Source: an uncultured Prevotella sp. (lineage in GTDB: Bacteria > Bacteroidota > Bacteroidia > Bacteroidales > Bacteroidaceae). From it: DNA of 51,594 bases. The position numbers and the translations under genes are program-made. The DNA lies in contig USDT01000018.1 in the NCBI GenBank assembly GCA_900553465.1, positions 1 through 51,594 on the forward strand, in the 5' to 3' direction. This document shows, one piece after another, positions 43,584 to 51,554 of the stretch; the first letter of the stretch is position 1, and every line of letters begins with the position of its first letter. The notes beneath the pieces are model-generated. The model worked only from the letters and a program-made list of their open reading frames with translations, was not told the DNA's origin and ran no database searches.

Positions 43584-43614
43584 CAAATTTATGCCTTTTA
43601 TCTTAAATAAGCAA
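43584..43614 (-). promoter_or_regulatory. Promoter of efflux operon
   Basis: Minus strand TTG (43612-43614), 20 bp, TAAATTTG (43584-43591). Predicted start near 43578, about 34 nt before the ATG at 43544. Confidence 0.7.
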
Positions 43615-43807
43615 CAAAATTCATCTTGCATTTCTTAATATATCTAAAAAGATGCTATTTGCCGAAAAACAGGAGAGTTGGACGGCATTTTAAATGATTG
43701 ACAATCACCGTTTATGACTCTTTGTCTGTTTTTACGATATCGAGTTTTCATACCGTCAGAAGTGTTCTGTAATGGCGTAAGTTTGTAGAAAAAGTCTTTT
43801 AGCGGGA

Positions 43808-43821
43808 TTTTTACGTAAAAA
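43808..43821. promoter_or_regulatory. 14-bp perfect palindrome upstream of the cyd promoter
   Basis: TTTTTACGTAAAAA, centred about 57 bp before the predicted transcription start of the DUF4492-cydAB operon. It is a plausible activator site. The intergenic stretch 43615-43858 otherwise shows nothing I can name. Confidence 0.4.
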
Positions 43822-43858
43822 ACAATAAGATAAATAAAAATCGATGATATATATATTG

Positions 43859-43866
43859 TATATTTG
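43859..43866 (+). promoter_or_regulatory. -7 element of DUF4492-cydAB operon
   Basis: TATATTTG matches TAnnTTTG. No TTG is present at the expected -33 position, which fits an activator-dependent promoter. Predicted start near 43872. Confidence 0.5.
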
Positions 43867-43928
43867 CATTTGTCTGGAATTATGTTTATGAAGGGCGTGC
43901 AATATTGTTTTTGTTGTAGCAACTACTT

Positions 43929-44138
43929 ATGAGGAAATTTTTATATAAGGTGTTCGATCTTTATTACGACGGCTTCAGAAACATGAGGCTGGGCCGTACT
44001 TTATGGCTTGTCATACTGATAAAGCTGTTCATTATATTCGTTATACTCAAACTGTTTTTCTTTCCGGACTTTATAGGAGAACATTCGTCTCCGGGTGAGG
44101 AGGCCGAATTTGTGTCAGGACAACTCACGGGACGGTAA
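43929..44138 (+). CDS. DUF4492 small membrane protein
   Basis: 69 residues with one TM helix (LWLVILIKLFIIFVILKLFFFP, about 26-47), a basic aromatic N-terminus (MRKFLYKVFDLYYDGFRNMRLGRTLW) and an acidic tail. The YDGF(R)NM-x-LGRTLW pattern is that of DUF4492 proteins, which I recall as the usual neighbour of cydAB in Bacteroidota and Campylobacterota. The gene ends 47 nt before cydA. By analogy with CydX/CydS it may be a structural subunit of cytochrome bd; this is inference. Confidence 0.85.
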   Translation: MRKFLYKVFDLYYDGFRNMRLGRTLWLVILIKLFIIFVILKLFFFPDFIGEHSSPGEEAEFVSGQLTGR

Positions 44139-44185
44139 GGGGAATACATCATAAATGAATTAAAAACAAATAAAAAATAAAGCTT

Positions 44186-45751
44186 ATGTACAATCTTTTA
44201 ATGTCTGTTGATCCTGCTGCGATCGATTGGTCGAGGGCTCAGTTTGCACTTACTGCCATTTATCATTGGCTTTTCGTGCCGCTGACTCTGGGGCTTGCCG
44301 TCGTGATGGGAATCATGGAAACGTGCTATTATCGCACGAAGAATGTTTTCTGGAAGGATGTGGCCAAATTCTGGCAGCGCCTTTTCGGTATTAACTTTGC
44401 TATGGGTGTGGCTACCGGAATTATTCTTGAATTCGAATTTGGTACCAACTGGAGCAATTATTCGTGGTTTGTAGGTGACATATTCGGCGCGCCTCTTGCC
44501 ATAGAGGGCATCGTGGCTTTTTTCCTTGAAAGCACATTTGTGGCTGTGATGTTTTTCGGATGGAAAAAAGTGTCGCCCGGATTTCATCTTGCCTCCACAT
44601 GGCTCACGGGTATCGGTGCCACGATATCGGCCTGGTGGATACTTGTGGCAAACGCATGGATGCAGTATCCGGTAGGCTGTGAGTTCAACCCTGACACTGT
44701 GCGTAACGAAATGACAAGCTTTGCCGACGTGGCATTGTCGCCGTTCGCCATCGACAAGTTCTTCCATACGGTCATATCCTCATGGATAGTGGGAGCCGTG
44801 TTTGTAGTTGCCGTAAGCTGCTGGTATCTGATAAAGAAACGTGACCAGGAACTCGCGCGTGCGAGTATGAAAATAGGTGCGGTGTTCGGACTTGTTGCTT
44901 CATTGTTAGCTGCGTTCACCGGTGACCTCTCTGCCGTGAAGGTTGCCAAGGTACAGCCGATGAAGCTGGCAGCCATGGAGGCGCTCTACGACGGAGGTAC
45001 CGGTGTGAGCCTCACTGCCATAGCGGCTGTAAATCCATTTGAGCAACCCGATTATGCCAAGGGTGGTGAACCGCCATTGCGTATAGGCATACCATACGGG
45101 CTTTCCGTTCTTGCCACACACGATCCGCAGGGCTATGTTCCTGGAGTGAACGACATACTTAACGGGTATGTCCGCCCCGACGGAACTAAAGAACTGTCGG
45201 CTGAAGAGAAGATGGAGAAGGGCAGAATTGCGATAAACACGCTTGCGCTCTATCGGGAACGCAAGGCTGCATCGGCTGACAGCAGTGAGCTGGCCGGACT
45301 GAATGCCCGACTGCAGGCCAACATGCCGTATTTCGGTTATGGTTACATCAAAGACAAATCGGAGCTTGTGCCTTATATCCCTCTGTGCTTCTATGCATTC
45401 CGTGTCATGGTGGGACTGGGCGCGTATTTCATACTTCTTTTTGCTGTAATTATATTCCTGCTCTATCGCCGCGACATACAGAAATACGGCTACATGCTGT
45501 GGATAGGGGTGTTCTCACTGCCATTGGCCTATATCGCCAGCGAAGCAGGATGGATTGTTGCTGAAATGGGACGCCAACCGTGGGCAATACAGGATCTGAT
45601 GCCTACGTGCGCGGCAGTATCCGACATAAGTTCGGGTTCGGTTGCCCTCACGTTCTTCATATTCCTTGCTCTCTTCACTACATTGCTTGCTGTCGAGGTG
45701 AACATTCTCTGTAAACAGATAAAGAAAGGTCCGGAATACACGTCGCGTTGA
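44186..45751 (+). CDS. cydA: Cytochrome bd ubiquinol oxidase subunit I
   Basis: 521 residues. Haem ligands are visible: His27 in TAIYHWLFVPLTLGL, His at about 194 in FFHTVISSWIVG, and a Met at about 400 in AFRVMVGLGAYF. GIPYGLSVLATHDPQGYVPGVND is the Q-loop region, with an expanded segment after it (about 310-375) that differs from E. coli CydA. The GRQPW motif (AEMGRQPWAIQDLMPT) is intact. It oxidises quinol (menaquinol in this group) and reduces O2 in the inner membrane, giving nanaerobic respiration and O2 protection. Confidence 0.96.
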   Translation: MYNLLMSVDPAAIDWSRAQFALTAIYHWLFVPLTLGLAVVMGIMETCYYRTKNVFWKDVAKFWQRLFGINFAMGVATGIILEFEFGTNWSNYSWFVGDIFGAPLAIEGIVAFFLESTFVAVMFFGWKKVSPGFHLASTWLTGIGATISAWWILVANAWMQYPVGCEFNPDTVRNEMTSFADVALSPFAIDKFFHTVISSWIVGAVFVVAVSCWYLIKKRDQELARASMKIGAVFGLVASLLAAFTGDLSAVKVAKVQPMKLAAMEALYDGGTGVSLTAIAAVNPFEQPDYAKGGEPPLRIGIPYGLSVLATHDPQGYVPGVNDILNGYVRPDGTKELSAEEKMEKGRIAINTLALYRERKAASADSSELAGLNARLQANMPYFGYGYIKDKSELVPYIPLCFYAFRVMVGLGAYFILLFAVIIFLLYRRDIQKYGYMLWIGVFSLPLAYIASEAGWIVAEMGRQPWAIQDLMPTCAAVSDISSGSVALTFFIFLALFTTLLAVEVNILCKQIKKGPEYTSR

Positions 45752-45854
45752 TACATACACATATTCCGGATGTGTCGCCTGAAACTACAGAACGGAAGAA
45801 AAGTGTCTGTGGCGGGGGAGTCACAAAATATTAAAAATTAAACAAACGAAAATT

Positions 45855-46997
45855 ATGTCATACGAATTTTTGCAACATTATTGGTGGTTCGTGGTGTCGC
45901 TCCTGGGAGCATTGCTTGTCTTTCTCATGTTTGTGCAGGGAGCCAACTCCATGATATTCAGTCTCGGACGTACGGAGGAGGAACGACGCATGGTGGTGAA
46001 CAGTACAGGTCGTAAGTGGGAACTGACTTTCACTACACTCGTAACATTCGGTGGTGCTTTCTTTGCCTCGTTCCCGTTGTTCTACAGTACAAGCTTCGGC
46101 GGTGCCTACTGGCTGTGGATGCTTATACTATTCTCATTCGTGCTTCAGGCTGTGAGCTATGAGTTCCAGAACAAACTGGGCAACCTGTTAGGTACGCGTA
46201 CATTCCGATGGTTTCTTGTGCTGAATGGCATTATCGGTCCGCTGCTTCTCGGAGGAGCTGTGGCTACATTCTTCAATGGCTCGAACTTCATTGTGGACAA
46301 GAACAACATAGCCGACGGCATGCAGCCCGTTATAAGCCGATGGGCCAACGGCAGCGGCGGACTGGACGCTCTGCTCGATGTATGGAACCTCGTACTGGGT
46401 TTCGCCGTATTCTTTCTTGCCCGTGTGCTTGGAGCTCTCTATGTGATGAATAATGTGAACGACGAGAACATACGCTGCCGTTGCAGCGTCAGACTGCTGG
46501 GTGCGGCGGTGCCATTCCTACTGTTTTTCGTGGCGTTTGTAATACATGTTCTCATTAAGGACGGCTATGCCTATGATGCCGCGACTGGTGTGATAAGCGT
46601 TGTGCCGGGTAAGTATTTCGACAACATTATTACCATGTGGTATGTTTTCGCACTGTTCTTTATAGGTGTGGTGCTTGTGCTTTATGCTATTGTCAGAACC
46701 ATTGTAAGTAAGACTTACATAAAAGGAATATGGCCCGCCGGTATCGGTACGGTGATGACGGTTCTTGCCCTGTTGCTATGTGCCGGCTGGAACAGCACAG
46801 CATACTATCCGTCGAACGCTGATCTGCAGAGTTCGCTGACCATAGCCAACAGCTGCAGCAGTGAATTCACTCTGTCTGTCATGGCTGTGGTGTCGCTGCT
46901 TGTGCCTTTTGTTGTGGCCTATATTGCCTATGTGTGGCATGCCATGGACAGAAAAAAGATAGACAAGGCAGAGCTTGGAACCGACGAGATGTATTGA
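45855..46997 (+). CDS. cydB: Cytochrome bd ubiquinol oxidase subunit II
   Basis: 380 residues with eight to nine TM helices. It opens with a CydB-type segment (YWWFVVSLLGALLVFLMFVQGANSMIFSLG) and continues with RKWELTFTTLVTFGGAFFASFPLFYSTSFGGAYWLWMLILFSFVLQAVSYEF and LGTRTFRWFLVLNGIIGPLLLGGAVATFF. The C-terminus has SSEFTLSVMAVVSLLVPFVVAYIAYVWHAM. It is 103 nt downstream of cydA on the same transcript by orientation and pairs with it structurally. Confidence 0.95.
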   Translation: MSYEFLQHYWWFVVSLLGALLVFLMFVQGANSMIFSLGRTEEERRMVVNSTGRKWELTFTTLVTFGGAFFASFPLFYSTSFGGAYWLWMLILFSFVLQAVSYEFQNKLGNLLGTRTFRWFLVLNGIIGPLLLGGAVATFFNGSNFIVDKNNIADGMQPVISRWANGSGGLDALLDVWNLVLGFAVFFLARVLGALYVMNNVNDENIRCRCSVRLLGAAVPFLLFFVAFVIHVLIKDGYAYDAATGVISVVPGKYFDNIITMWYVFALFFIGVVLVLYAIVRTIVSKTYIKGIWPAGIGTVMTVLALLLCAGWNSTAYYPSNADLQSSLTIANSCSSEFTLSVMAVVSLLVPFVVAYIAYVWHAMDRKKIDKAELGTDEMY

Positions 46998-47059
46998 CGA
47001 TTATCTACACGGCTGATGTGAAATACAGTCTTGTATGATATCATATTTGAAGAAAACAA

Positions 47060-47743
47060 ATGATGAAACATATATTATTATGTATTGTGGCATTGCTTGT
47101 CGGCATGCCGGCCGTGGCGCAGGATACTCTGCGCCACGAGGTTCTGTTTGAGACAAACAAGGGAAACATACGCATTGCCCTTTACAACGAGACGCCGCTC
47201 CACCGCGACAATTTTCTCAAAAACGTGCGTGAGGGATGGTATGACGGACAGTTGTTTCATAGAGTCATAAGCAAGTTTATGATTCAGACAGGCGACACTG
47301 CAAGCCGCCATGCTCAGCCTGGGCAACTCCTCGGTGAGACAGCTGAGACTTATACAGTGCCGGCTGAGTTTCGTTGTCCGCAGATCTATCACAAGCGTGG
47401 AGCGGTGGCTGCTGCGCGCGAGGGCGATGCTGACAATCCGGAACGCAACTCGTCGATGAGTCAGTTCTACATAGTCTACGGCATACGCTACAGTGATGCC
47501 ATGCTCGACAGAACTCAGCAGAAACTCGACGTGGCCACGGGAGGCAAGGTGAAACTGACGCCGGAGATGCGTGAGACGTACAAGACTCTCGGTGGTACGC
47601 CGCATCTGGACGGACAATACACTGTGTTCGGCGAGGTGACTGAGGGGATGGATGTGGTGGAAGCCATACAGAGTGTGCAGACCGACGCCAATGCCCGACC
47701 TCTGGAGGATATAAGAATAGAAAAGGCTACGGTCGTGAAATGA
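47060..47743 (+). CDS. Periplasmic cyclophilin-type peptidyl-prolyl isomerase
   Basis: 227 residues with a signal peptide (MMKHILLCIVALLVGMPAVAQ). Cyclophilin core: VLFETNKGNIRIALYNETPLHRDNFLKNVREGWYDGQLFHRVISKFMIQTGDTASR (active-site FHR and Q), then an inserted acidic/basic stretch with KRGAVAAAREGDADNPERNSSMSQFYIVYG and a tail TPHLDGQYTVFGEVTEGMDVVEAI. It catalyses prolyl cis-trans isomerisation in the periplasm. The insert of about 40 residues after FYIVYG is usual for Bacteroidota cyclophilins. Strong terminator follows. Confidence 0.93.
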   Translation: MMKHILLCIVALLVGMPAVAQDTLRHEVLFETNKGNIRIALYNETPLHRDNFLKNVREGWYDGQLFHRVISKFMIQTGDTASRHAQPGQLLGETAETYTVPAEFRCPQIYHKRGAVAAAREGDADNPERNSSMSQFYIVYGIRYSDAMLDRTQQKLDVATGGKVKLTPEMRETYKTLGGTPHLDGQYTVFGEVTEGMDVVEAIQSVQTDANARPLEDIRIEKATVVK

Positions 47744-47804
47744 CGGCTATGAGGATCTGAATGAACTGAAAATAGGTTTATATAGAGGGCCTGTTTTATT
47801 ACAT

Positions 47805-47849
47805 AAAGCCTTCCGACGACACATTTTATTTTGTCGTCGGAAGGCTTTT
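47805..47849 (+). terminator. Rho-independent terminator after cyclophilin gene
   Basis: AAAGCCTTCCGACGAC (47805-47820) pairs perfectly over 16 bp with GTCGTCGGAAGGCTTT (47833-47848), with a 12-nt loop, followed by TTGGTTT. Confidence 0.9.
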
Positions 47850-48017
47850 GGTTTATGAAAGTATACATGTATCGCTATGGCTGATGCATGTACACATTTG
47901 TTTTTATTTGCCTGTTTGATTCTTTGTGGAGCTTTCGTGCGGTGCGTAACGCGTCTTCAGGCATCGGTGTATTTCTAAAATGATGCAAAAATATTTTCCT
48001 CTTTCGTCAGTGTCATT

Positions 48018-48025
48018 TAATTTTG
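48018..48025 (+). promoter_or_regulatory. -7-like element before membrane phosphoesterase
   Basis: TAATTTTG fits TAnnTTTG but sits only 5 bp before the preferred ATG (48031) and lacks a TTG at -33. If real, the transcript would be nearly leaderless; a chance match is also possible. Confidence 0.3.
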
Positions 48026-48030
48026 CATAT

Positions 48031-49119
48031 ATGAAACTTTGGTTTTTTATATTTTTCCTTCTTCCACTGCTGGGCTTTGTCTATGTCGTGTGGCATGTCT
48101 GGCAGATATTGCCGCTGTCGCCGGTATGGAAGAGTGCTGTGGTTGCATTGATGTCGTTGCCCGTTGTGTGTCTTTTCTCTCATTTCCTTATAGGTCCAGA
48201 TTCGCTGCCGCTGGTGGCCGGACGTGTTGTTTATGAGGTCGGCACTTCTTCGCTCTTTGTGCTGCTCTATCTTGTCATGATTTTCCTGTTTCTTGATTTA
48301 GGACGTCTGGTGAGACTTGTGCCGTCGTCGTTTCTGCATCATAGTGTGACGGGTAGTGTGGGTATTATGTTGTTTGTCTGTGTGCTTTTCATTTATGCTA
48401 ACGCCAACTATCGTGACAAACAGATGCGCACTATGGAGCTGCGCGCCGCCCGTCCGTTGGCTTCGCCGTTGAGGATTGTGATGTTGAGCGACATGCATAT
48501 CGGCTATCACAATACGGCGAAAGAACTTGAGAGATGGGTTGACATGATAAATGCGGCGTCGCCGGACGTGGTGCTCATTGCGGGCGACATAATAGACGGC
48601 AGTATGAAACCGCTGCGCGAGGAGAATATGGCTGCCTGTTTCAGACGCATCAAAGCGCCGGTGTATGCCTGTCCTGGCAATCATGAGTATTATGCCGGCA
48701 TTGCCGATGCTAAGAAGTTCTTCCGTGAGGCGGGCATCACTTTGCTGTGCGACAGCAGTGTGACTATCGGAGGAGAACTCACGATAATAGGTCGCGACGA
48801 CCGATCGCGTGCAGGACGGAAGAGTGTGGCACAGCTTGTGAAAGAGGCACCGAAGACCAAGTATACCATATTGCTCGACCATCAACCTTATCATCTCGAC
48901 CGTAGTGCGCGGGCCGGAGTCGATTTTCAGTTCAGCGGACATACTCATTATGGACAGGTGTGGCCCGTCAGTTGGATAGAGAATTCGCTCTATGAGAACG
49001 CGTACGGTTCGATGCGCAAGGGCAATACCGATTTTTATGTCAGCAGCGGCATTGGCATTTGGGGCGGAAAGTTTCGCATCGGTACGAGTTCGGAGTATGT
49101 CGTTGCAGTGTTGAGATAG
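48031..49119 (+). CDS. Membrane-anchored metallophosphoesterase (YkuE/YaeI-like)
   Basis: About 362 residues from ATG 48031 (MKLWFFIFFLLPLLGFVY); two earlier in-frame ATGs at 47980/47983 would add a poorly hydrophobic tail. Four TM helices fill the first ~140 residues. The calcineurin-like domain then has MLSDMHIGYHNTAKELERWV, LIAGDIIDGSMKPL, YACPGNHEYYAGIADAKKFF, LLDHQPYHL and FSGHTHYGQVWPVSW, with all metal ligands. Soluble relatives hydrolyse UDP-diacylglucosamine or other phosphodiesters; the substrate here is unknown. Confidence 0.92.
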   Translation: MKLWFFIFFLLPLLGFVYVVWHVWQILPLSPVWKSAVVALMSLPVVCLFSHFLIGPDSLPLVAGRVVYEVGTSSLFVLLYLVMIFLFLDLGRLVRLVPSSFLHHSVTGSVGIMLFVCVLFIYANANYRDKQMRTMELRAARPLASPLRIVMLSDMHIGYHNTAKELERWVDMINAASPDVVLIAGDIIDGSMKPLREENMAACFRRIKAPVYACPGNHEYYAGIADAKKFFREAGITLLCDSSVTIGGELTIIGRDDRSRAGRKSVAQLVKEAPKTKYTILLDHQPYHLDRSARAGVDFQFSGHTHYGQVWPVSWIENSLYENAYGSMRKGNTDFYVSSGIGIWGGKFRIGTSSEYVVAVLR

Positions 49120-49276
49120 GCGTTCTGCGCTATTTCCGTTGTTTTTTATTTAACGGTTTTAAGTTAAATCTGCCGCATGTTTTTCTGCGTCAGCAATTCT
49201 GTTTCTGGAAAGTCGCAGCGGGCATTAACGCCTTTTCTGGCTTAGGGAAAAGGATACTGTCGGGTGTTTTGCTTGC

Positions 49277-49410
49277 TGTTGTTGTGTGAAATAGGCCTTA
49301 TTGGCTCCTATTATAGTCTGTTTTGGGTGCCGGTTTGGTCTGTTTCATGGTGTGAAATAGCGTGTTTCGCATGGTAAAAAGCACTCTTTTGTAATTGGTG
49401 AAATGATGTA
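49277..49410. repeat. 22-bp periodic array (array F, longest exact run)
   Basis: Landmarks TGTTG (49277), TATTG (49299), TTTTG (49321), TTTCA (49343), TTTCG (49365) and TTTTG (49387) are each exactly 22 bp apart, six consecutive units. Cores: GTGAAATAGGCCTTATTG, GGTGCCGGTTTGGTCTGTTT and GTGAAATAGCGTGTTTCGC. No element modules adjoin. The rest of 49120-49591 holds nothing I can name. Confidence 0.75.
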
Positions 49411-49591
49411 TGAATATACACTGATGACGTAACGTGTTGTCTATCAGTGCGCTTGCGTTGTTTTGTGGTTTTCGCGGAATTTGCGGTTACGGTAGCGTCG
49501 TTGCTGTAAAATCTATTTTCAGAGCACTTTATTTTAACAAATCCGGATTTTTACATGTCGTATTTTGCACAACTCTGGTTGTGCTGTTGGG

Positions 49592-49634
49592 AACATATGC
49601 GCCTCCGGTTATTATGCCGGTGGGCGTATATGTT
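49592..49634. terminator. Hairpin downstream of L-serine ammonia-lyase
   Basis: AACATATGCGCCTCCGG (49592-49608) pairs with CCGGTGGGCGTATATGTT (49617-49634) with one mismatch/bulge and G-T pairs, loop TTATTATG. It lies 9 nt past the minus-strand stop; the T-rich flank is on the plus side (GTTTTGTTT). Confidence 0.65.
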
Positions 49635-49642
49635 GTTTTGTT

Positions 49643-50854
49643 TCAGAGTTTATAGTCTTTTGCCAGACCTCCTTCGCTTGTTTCTTTGTATAGTGAAGGT
49701 ATGTCGTGGCCGGTCTGTTTCATCACTTCTACAACGCGGTCAAACGAGACGCTGTGTTTGCCGTCGGAATACGCGGCGTACAAGTTTGCGTCGAGAGCTC
49801 GTGTGGCGGCGAAGGCGTTGCGCTCTATACAAGGAATCTGTACGAGGCCGCATACCGGATCGCATGTCATTCCCAGATGGTGTTCCAATCCCATTTCGGC
49901 GGCATATTCTATCTGAGACGGACTGCCTCCGAACAACTGGCAGGCAGCGGCAGAAGCCATCGCACATGCTACGCCCACCTCTCCCTGACATCCTACGTCG
50001 GCACCGGAGATGGAGGCATTGGTCTTCACAACGTTGCCGAATATTCCTGCTGTGGCAAGGGCGTGGAGTATGCGGGTATCACTGAAGTTGTGTCCGTTCG
50101 ACAGATGATATAGTACGGCTGGCATCACTCCGCACGATCCGCATGTGGGAGCGGTGACTATGGTGCCTCCCGATGCGTTTTCCTCACTCACTGCCAGTGC
50201 GTATGCATATACGAGTCCGCGGGTCTGAAGCGACTGTTTGTATCCTCTTGCCTTCACGTAGTATGTCGGTGCCTTGCGCGGCAACTTGAGCGGACCGGGC
50301 AGGGCACCCTCGTGGTCAATTCCTCGTTCCACAGATTCTTTCATCATTTTCCATACTTCCATCAGGTAGTCCCATATGTCGCTGTTCTCGCTTTCTTTTA
50401 CATATTCCCAATAGTTGCGTCCGTTATTGTTGCACCAGTCCATTATCTCACTTAGGGAGTTTTTTTCGTAAACCTCTTCATGCGAGTCCTGCAACCATTT
50501 TGGATTGTTACCTTCCGACAGTGCACCGCCTCCCACGCTGTATACGGTCCATTCTCCACAGGTGTTGCCTGCTTCGTCGTATGCAGTAAATTTCATTCCG
50601 TTGGGATGATAGGGCAGAAATATAGATGGTTGCCATACGATGTTGAGTCGACCGTCATCGCCGAATACCTCTTTTATGGCGACGTCAGTCATGTGCCCGC
50701 GTCCGGTTGCGGCAAGACTGCCATACAGTACGACTTCTATTTTTTTTGCATCAGGATAGTGCTCGTTGAATATTTTTGCTGCTTTCTGCGGGCCCATTGT
50801 GTGACTGCTTGATGGACCTTTTCCGATTCTGTACAGCTCTTTTAATGATTCCAT
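49643..50854 (-). CDS. sdaA: L-serine ammonia-lyase, iron-sulfur dependent, single chain
   Basis: 403 residues with the beta domain first (MESLKELYRIGKGPSSSHTMGPQKAAKIFNEHYPDAKKIEVVLYGSLAATGRGHMTD) and the alpha domain after (GLVYAYALAVSEENASGGTIVTAPTCGSCGVMPAVLYHL, GADVGCQGEVGVACAMASAAACQLFGGSPSQIEYAAEMGLEHHLGMTCDPVCGLVQIPCIERNAFAA). The Cys residues in CQGEVG, MTCDPVCGLVQIPC bind the catalytic [4Fe-4S] cluster. It converts L-serine to pyruvate and ammonia in the cytoplasm and is oxygen sensitive. Monocistronic. Confidence 0.95.
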   Translation of the reverse strand: MESLKELYRIGKGPSSSHTMGPQKAAKIFNEHYPDAKKIEVVLYGSLAATGRGHMTDVAIKEVFGDDGRLNIVWQPSIFLPYHPNGMKFTAYDEAGNTCGEWTVYSVGGGALSEGNNPKWLQDSHEEVYEKNSLSEIMDWCNNNGRNYWEYVKESENSDIWDYLMEVWKMMKESVERGIDHEGALPGPLKLPRKAPTYYVKARGYKQSLQTRGLVYAYALAVSEENASGGTIVTAPTCGSCGVMPAVLYHLSNGHNFSDTRILHALATAGIFGNVVKTNASISGADVGCQGEVGVACAMASAAACQLFGGSPSQIEYAAEMGLEHHLGMTCDPVCGLVQIPCIERNAFAATRALDANLYAAYSDGKHSVSFDRVVEVMKQTGHDIPSLYKETSEGGLAKDYKL

Positions 50855-51157
50855 ATATAATATAATAATGTATAAGCTATAATGTGATATTTTGTAGGCA
50901 TTGCTTTGTCAAGATATTCATGTGGCCTTGATTGTTTGGTGTCGGTTTTTTATCAATCTGCAAGACCGCCATTCATGAAAATCTATTACAAATATACACA
51001 GTTATAGCGATATGTACAAATAATGCAGTTCCTTTTTATATTGTGATCGATTTGTGGCGTTATAAAATTTTGTTCATAGTTTTTCTATTGTTTATGTCTT
51101 TATTTGTAGTTCGGTATTTCTTTATTTGTTGTTTAGCCTTCATTTTAATCTTAAATG
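50855..51157. other. A/T-rich spacer upstream of rRNA operon
   Basis: No supported gene. An 87-codon frame at 50932-51195 encodes a low-complexity hydrophobic string and runs into a terminator-like hairpin, so I treat it as chance. I could not find a good TAnnTTTG promoter for the serine lyase here. Confidence 0.5.
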
Positions 51158-51183
51158 ACGATTTTGCTAAAATCGTGTTTTTT
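51158..51183 (+). terminator. Terminator-like A/T hairpin before rRNA promoter
   Basis: ACGATTTT-GCT-AAAATCGT followed by GTTTTTT. It may insulate the rRNA promoter from upstream transcription. Confidence 0.45.
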
Positions 51184-51267
51184 CATGGTAAATAGTGTCC
51201 TAAAACTTGATTATAATCAATTATTCAATAAAAATTCATGATTATTGCAAAATTCTTTCGAAAACAT

Positions 51268-51298
51268 TTGGATTATGTCGAAAAAGTGTATACCTTTG
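51268..51298 (+). promoter_or_regulatory. rrn P1: rRNA operon promoter
   Basis: TTG (51268-51270), 20 bp, TACCTTTG (51291-51298), a near-ideal Bacteroidota promoter, with an A/T-rich block (51210-51260) immediately upstream where an UP element would lie. Predicted start near 51304. Confidence 0.8.
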
Positions 51299-51303
51299 CA
51301 TCC

Positions 51304-51554
51304 GCTTTCAGGAAGTAAGTCCTGAAGCAACAAGAAAAGAGTTCTTTGAAGAAGATTACATAAAAGACAGAGAAGTAGTACAATGAGCACGGTTCTCTTC
51401 TTCTTTTCAGGAGTTGAGGATCAGAGGTAAACGAACCGTCTATTTGAATAGATGTCAGGTGCTTTTTGAACCGAGAGATACGGCGGTCCTGGACAGAGAC
51501 AAATTCCTCTGCCGCGGATTCATTAGAAGAAGCGGTGGTAGAAAAAGATATTTT
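51304..51554 (+). ncRNA. 16S rRNA leader with 5' hairpin and boxA-like motif
   Basis: The leader begins with the stem TTCAGGA (51307-51313)/TCCTGAA (51320-51326), then GTTCTTTGAA (51341-51350), which resembles the boxA antitermination word of Bacteroidota rRNA leaders. The remaining ~200 nt precede 16S and probably include the left strand of the RNase III processing stem, whose partner would be beyond the window. Confidence 0.65.

Noticed and set aside
50932..51195. 87-codon hydrophobic open frame before the rRNA operon
   Set aside because: Low-complexity Phe/Ile/Val string from A/T-rich DNA, running through a terminator-like hairpin, with no recognisable family.
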